From assembly GCA_001914695.1 (NCBI GenBank), contig MNCZ01000044.1, positions 1-52,705 on the forward strand: DNA of 52,705 nucleotides. The letters are read 5' to 3'. Position numbers and translations under genes: made by a program. The notes beneath the pieces are model-generated. The model made no database searches. It was not told where the DNA came from and saw only the letters and a program-made list of their open reading frames with translations. Of the stretch, positions 50,148 through 52,705 are shown piece after piece; position 1 is the first letter of the stretch, and every line of letters begins with the position of its first letter. Source of the stretch: Gammaproteobacteria bacterium 13_2_20CM_66_19 (GTDB lineage Bacteria; Pseudomonadota; Gammaproteobacteria; Steroidobacterales; Steroidobacteraceae).

Positions 50148-51182
50148 TTATGCATGAGATTTCAGCGCCTCCCAGGCGACCTCAGCAGAACCCGGCAGAT
50201 AGCGCGAGAGCGCCCCTGCTGCACGCCGAACATGCTTAACGGCACCCTTCGGAATTGCGCTCAGGGCGTCCTCGACCGCACCGGGAAACCGCTCGACGAG
50301 CGCTTCAATGAGGGTCGCGGCCTGACGGAGATCCTTTGCGGGTTTGCCGCTGCTCTTGCTGCGGAGCTGCGAGACAACGAGCTTATGGATCGCATAACGC
50401 TCGGGGACCGGCACGCGTACCAAGACAACTCCAAGGGGACTCAGTACCGGCACTTCCTGTGAATCTCCCAGCAGGTAGCTCAGATACGGCAGGCCCTTGG
50501 CGTGGGCCTCGAGCTCGGGAACCGAAATTATTGGGTAGCCCTCTCCCGGCGATGGCACGAGCAGATCGACTCTCAGTCGGGAGCCCCCGCCTTCCTTAAA
50601 AGACGTCGGGTGCTGGCGGCGATTCAGGGCCGGGACTTCGAAGAACTCGATGCCCGTCTCGCGCAGCATGTCGAGAAACGGGGGTAACTCCGGGAGCGCG
50701 AGCGCCTCGGAGCGCGCAATGTCGACGTCTTCGGTCGTGTACGGCACGGCCTTCACGCCGAGCGCATTCAGCAACGCCCCAAACGCGTGAGAGCCGATCA
50801 GGACGGCGCCCGCTCGGAATAGCCGGTAATTGTGCAAGCTCGCCAAGGTGGAATACGTTTTGCGATCAACCGTAGCGAAGCCCGCGCGTGCGAGCACCCT
50901 TACTCTCGCAATCGTGGCGTTGGCCTCCTCGATCCGTTTGCGCAAAGGCTCCAGGCGAGCGATCACTGCCGGATCGTTATTCGTCCCCAGGTAGGTTTCA
51001 TGCCGCCGGCCGACCGCATCCGAGTAACGATGGACCCAAAATCTCGTACCGCTTTCGTTGGCCCGCGGCGTAAGGTTCCCCGGCGTCCCCAGAAACGCTT
51101 CGCGCTGCTCTTCTGCTGTGGCCCCCAACTCGGCAAAGAGCAGGGTCAGGGCCTTCTCATGAGCGGAAATGAGCACGGCCAT
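50148..51182 (-). CDS. Nucleotidyltransferase-fold protein (GSU2403-like, NTP_transf_8 type)
   Basis: This 344-residue cytoplasmic protein has an N-terminal helical segment of about 110 residues (KALTLLFAELGATAEEQREA, RKRIEEANATIARVRV) and a polymerase-beta-like nucleotidyltransferase domain. The GS motif is LIGSHAFGALL (130-134), the paired aspartates are Asp152 and Asp154 in EDVDIA, and a third is Asp206 in RVDLLVP. A helical C-terminal domain follows (AIHKLVVSQLRS, RQAATLIEALVERFP). The fold is shared by toxin-type transferases such as AbiEii. The ATG at 51182 lies in CCATGCATGG and is preceded by two inverted repeats. No antitoxin gene is adjacent. Confidence 0.82.
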   Translation of the reverse strand: MAVLISAHEKALTLLFAELGATAEEQREAFLGTPGNLTPRANESGTRFWVHRYSDAVGRRHETYLGTNNDPAVIARLEPLRKRIEEANATIARVRVLARAGFATVDRKTYSTLASLHNYRLFRAGAVLIGSHAFGALLNALGVKAVPYTTEDVDIARSEALALPELPPFLDMLRETGIEFFEVPALNRRQHPTSFKEGGGSRLRVDLLVPSPGEGYPIISVPELEAHAKGLPYLSYLLGDSQEVPVLSPLGVVLVRVPVPERYAIHKLVVSQLRSKSSGKPAKDLRQAATLIEALVERFPGAVEDALSAIPKGAVKHVRRAAGALSRYLPGSAEVAWEALKSHA

Positions 51183-51188
51183 GCATGG

Positions 51189-51217
51189 TATCCCACAAGG
51201 TGGAATTCTGTGGGATA
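51189..51217. repeat. Inverted repeat 1 upstream of nucleotidyltransferase gene
   Basis: TATCCCACA (51189-51197) and TGTGGGATA (51209-51217) are perfectly complementary, with an 11-nt spacer. It starts six bases upstream of the ATG, so protein binding or RNA folding here would cover the ribosome site. The same half-site recurs in the second repeat 48 nt farther upstream. Confidence 0.75.
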
Positions 51218-51235
51218 TGGTACAAGGACCAGGTC

Positions 51236-51266
51236 GTATCCCACAAGCGTGCAGATTGTGGGATAC
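51236..51266. repeat. Inverted repeat 2 upstream of nucleotidyltransferase gene
   Basis: GTATCCCACAA (51236-51246) and TTGTGGGATAC (51256-51266) are perfectly complementary with a 9-nt spacer. The arms contain the half-site TATCCCACA shared with repeat 1. On the minus strand TTGTGG and TACCAT (18 nt apart) between and inside the repeats could be the gene's promoter. Two matched sites about 48 nt apart suggest cooperative repressor binding. Confidence 0.75.
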
Positions 51267-51350
51267 CCCCCTGCTAGACATGCCGCACTGCCAGAGCCGC
51301 GTTGACGGCGCCAGTGAGATCGAGGTGTCCGTCTCCGGGGCCGCCAGGTG

Positions 51351-51713
51351 CTAGAGTGCAGCCGACTCTGGCTGCTGGGCGAGGCGCTGTCGAAACAGTT
51401 TCTGCAAGCTGGTTGTCGACTGGTGCTCGCGGCACAGAGTAAAGAGTTTCGTGTCGCGGCCTAGCCTGGCACGCAAAGTGGTCGGGGCACCGCAGATTTC
51501 ACAGTCGCGCGGCGTGGCGCGGCGCTCGAGCCACAGGTCCGTCTCGCGATCGAGTTGATACTGCAGGTGATGAGCCAGCGCTTCCGCCGATGAGTCGTGG
51601 CCGGGGCACCCGAGCGCGCAGTAGCCGACACGTCGGGTACCCTGCCGCTCGATCACGACCGTGTACCATTTGCCAGCATCAGCGCCGGTTTCGCACTTGC
51701 GCGTGGTAAACAT
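51351..51713 (-). CDS. Cysteine-rich putative zinc-binding protein
   Basis: This 120-residue protein has cysteines and histidines in YCALGCPGHDSS, DCEICGAPTT and LCREHQST, spaced as two zinc-knuckle pairs. The middle part is helical (AEALAHHLQYQLDRETDLWL). The start is ATG at 51713 (MFTTRKCETGADAGK). No family comes to mind. It lies between the repeat-controlled nucleotidyltransferase and a truncated ATPase fragment, an accessory-island setting. Confidence 0.6.
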   Translation of the reverse strand: MFTTRKCETGADAGKWYTVVIERQGTRRVGYCALGCPGHDSSAEALAHHLQYQLDRETDLWLERRATPRDCEICGAPTTLRARLGRDTKLFTLCREHQSTTSLQKLFRQRLAQQPESAAL

Positions 51714-51787
51714 GTCTGCGCCTCTGTCTCCTGGAGCAATCTGCAGATGCCGGCTGCCGCTGCAGGTGTCCGGTTCACAAGCCGGTC

Positions 51788-52057
51788 TCAACGGTAACAC
51801 GACGTACGGTACGCTGCTCGCGTTTCGTAGCCGCCGTGCTCAATTGTCTTCGCGTGCGCGTCGATGCTGTTCTCGACGAACTCGGCGATCGCCTTCAATG
51901 GATTCCCCTGCGAGAGCGCGATGATACGGATTGCGTTCCAGTCATCGCCGATCTTGAGCTTGCCGCGGTCGGCGATCTTAGCCTCACGAGGGGTCTTCGG
52001 CTTCGAGCGCCGCGCGGAGCTGTCGCCTGGATCTAGAGATAAGTCCTTTTCGCTCAC
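51788..52057 (-). pseudogene. Truncated GHKL-ATPase N-terminal fragment
   Basis: These 89 residues start with a basic leader (SARRSKPKTPREAKIADRGK). KLKIGDDWNAIRIIALSQGN and LKAIAEFVENSIDAHAKTI follow, where E-F-V-E-N-S-I-D-A matches the N box of GHKL ATPases (MutL/Hsp90/histidine kinase type). The frame then ends within about 15 unrelated residues. No G boxes exist, so it cannot be an active ATPase. I infer a deletion removed most of a GHKL protein; the junction is near 51840. GHKL proteins of this kind are often part of defence or repair systems. Confidence 0.6.
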
Positions 52058-52080
52058 CCGTTAACCCTGCCGTTCGGAGG

Positions 52081-52545
52081 TTAAACCCGAGTCCCGCGTC
52101 GCTGCGGAGGTTCCGGCGATGGATCAAGCCAAGGATTGAACACCGCGACCTGTGCTTTGAGGTAATCGCCAGTGTCGCGCGAGACGATCGTGAGGCCATG
52201 ATGCTGGCCGGTTGCCGCGATAATCAGGTCGGGCTGGAAAAAGGTATGGCCCGCTTTGCGGCCCTCCTCCACCAGCAGTCTCCACTTAAACATGATGTCT
52301 TCGGTAATCGGCAGCACACGTTGCTCGAACATCGGACGCACTTTGTGGGCAAGCCAGTCGTTGAGCGCGATGCGGCGTGCAACCTCGGGCAGCAATTCGA
52401 TGCCGAAGCGAATCTCGGCCAGCGTCACCGTACTGACGTAGAGCGATTCGAGCGGCTGCGCCTCGATGAACGCAAGCACCTTGGGCTCCGGCCTCGGGCG
52501 CCGAATTTCCGACAGGATATTAGTATCGAGCAGCCATCCCGTCAC
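52081..52545 (-). CDS. vapC: PIN-domain toxin of a Phd/VapC-like pair
   Basis: This 154-residue PIN nuclease has MTGWLLDTNILSEIRRP (Asp8), STVTLAEIRFGIELLP (Glu) and FFQPDLIIAATGQHHGLTIV (Asp), then SRDTGDYL (Asp). This resembles the FitB/VapC type common in proteobacteria. The start is GTG at 52545, overlapping the antitoxin stop by GTGA, so translation is coupled. It extends about 20 residues beyond the usual PIN end (SPEPPQRRGTRV). Confidence 0.93.
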   Translation of the reverse strand: MTGWLLDTNILSEIRRPRPEPKVLAFIEAQPLESLYVSTVTLAEIRFGIELLPEVARRIALNDWLAHKVRPMFEQRVLPITEDIMFKWRLLVEEGRKAGHTFFQPDLIIAATGQHHGLTIVSRDTGDYLKAQVAVFNPWLDPSPEPPQRRGTRV

Positions 52546-52705
52546 GGCGTCACGTCGCGCACGGGCAGCGGGGTGCGCCTTGCCTCGATGTCAATGTCAC
52601 GATGCGGGGATGCCTGCACGGCCTCAATCAAGGCTTTGCCCGTGATGCTGCCCTTGAGGCGCCGGAAGTCCTCCGCGGCAATGACGACGACCTCGTCCCG
52701 TCCGT
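52542..52705 (-). CDS. Phd/YefM-family antitoxin, 5' end outside window
   Basis: The minus-strand frame reads DEVVVIAAEDFRRLKGSITG, KALIEAVQASP, and ends PVRDVTP. D-x-V-V-V-I-x-x-E-D-F-R-R-L is the typical Phd/YefM antitoxin core after its DNA-binding part. The beginning lies beyond position 52705. It precedes the PIN toxin and overlaps it by 4 nt. Confidence 0.85.
   Translation of the reverse strand, partial: GRDEVVVIAAEDFRRLKGSITGKALIEAVQASPHRDIDIEARRTPLPVRDVTP

Noticed and set aside
1-52705. CRISPR arrays, rRNA, complete insertion sequences or prophage genes
   Set aside because: I looked for regularly spaced repeats, transposases, integrases and capsid genes and found none; the repeats at 51189-51266 are only two paired inverted repeats.

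Overview
The window is chromosomal DNA of high GC content from a Gram-negative proteobacterium. Exported proteins, two TonB-dependent receptors, a Tat-type HiPIP, an NhaA antiporter and a cysK-metX pair of the kind seen in Xanthomonadales-like lineages suggest a gammaproteobacterium near Xanthomonadales, Nevskiales or Steroidobacteraceae. This placement is an inference from gene content only. No 16S rRNA, CRISPR array or intact transposon was seen.

Layout. 1-4946: a tRNA-Tyr at the left edge, a decayed S4-domain (RluB-like) remnant, cysK with a MetX-family acyltransferase (probable cysteine synthesis pair), a PilZ protein, an exported beta-propeller and a HiPIP. 4948-7632 (minus): an ECF42-type sigma factor with two YCII/DGPF proteins and a PhnB-like VOC protein. 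7750-13738: NhaA, a MASE1-GGDEF diguanylate cyclase, a DmpA-type self-cleaving peptidase, an HdeD-like membrane protein and an exported phosphoesterase. 13740-19080: a 1270-residue exported TPR-CHAT protease-like protein, divergent from an ECF sigma factor and a membrane anti-sigma-like protein. 20049-22133 (minus): an alkylation-repair operon (ogt, a second 2OG-Fe(II) oxygenase, alkB). 22321-28039: a TonB-dependent receptor divergent from a LytS/LytTR two-component system and an exported protein. 28071-42049: a mixed region with GST, LysR, small exported peptides, a CheA-like kinase with a degenerate HPt, a DedA-rhodanese fusion, GNAT, LysE, an FMN reductase, a beta-helix protein, a GFA protein and an AraC regulator.

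42064-47946 is the clearest integrated system. A cobalamin riboswitch precedes btuB, a BtuM-like inner-membrane B12 transporter, cobU, cobT, a DUF71/Dph6-like ATP pyrophosphatase and cobS, most of them overlapping by 4 nt or nearly abutting. It reads as uptake of B12 or cobinamide followed by rebuilding of the nucleotide loop, with no corrin-ring genes and BtuM in place of BtuCDF.

47979-49349 is an amino acid permease. 49360-52705 looks like an accessory island: two PIN-toxin/antitoxin pairs, a nucleotidyltransferase preceded by two long inverted repeats, a cysteine-rich small protein and a truncated GHKL-ATPase fragment. The candidates most worth study are the CHAT/ECF module, the B12 salvage operon with BtuM and DUF71, and the repeat-controlled nucleotidyltransferase locus.
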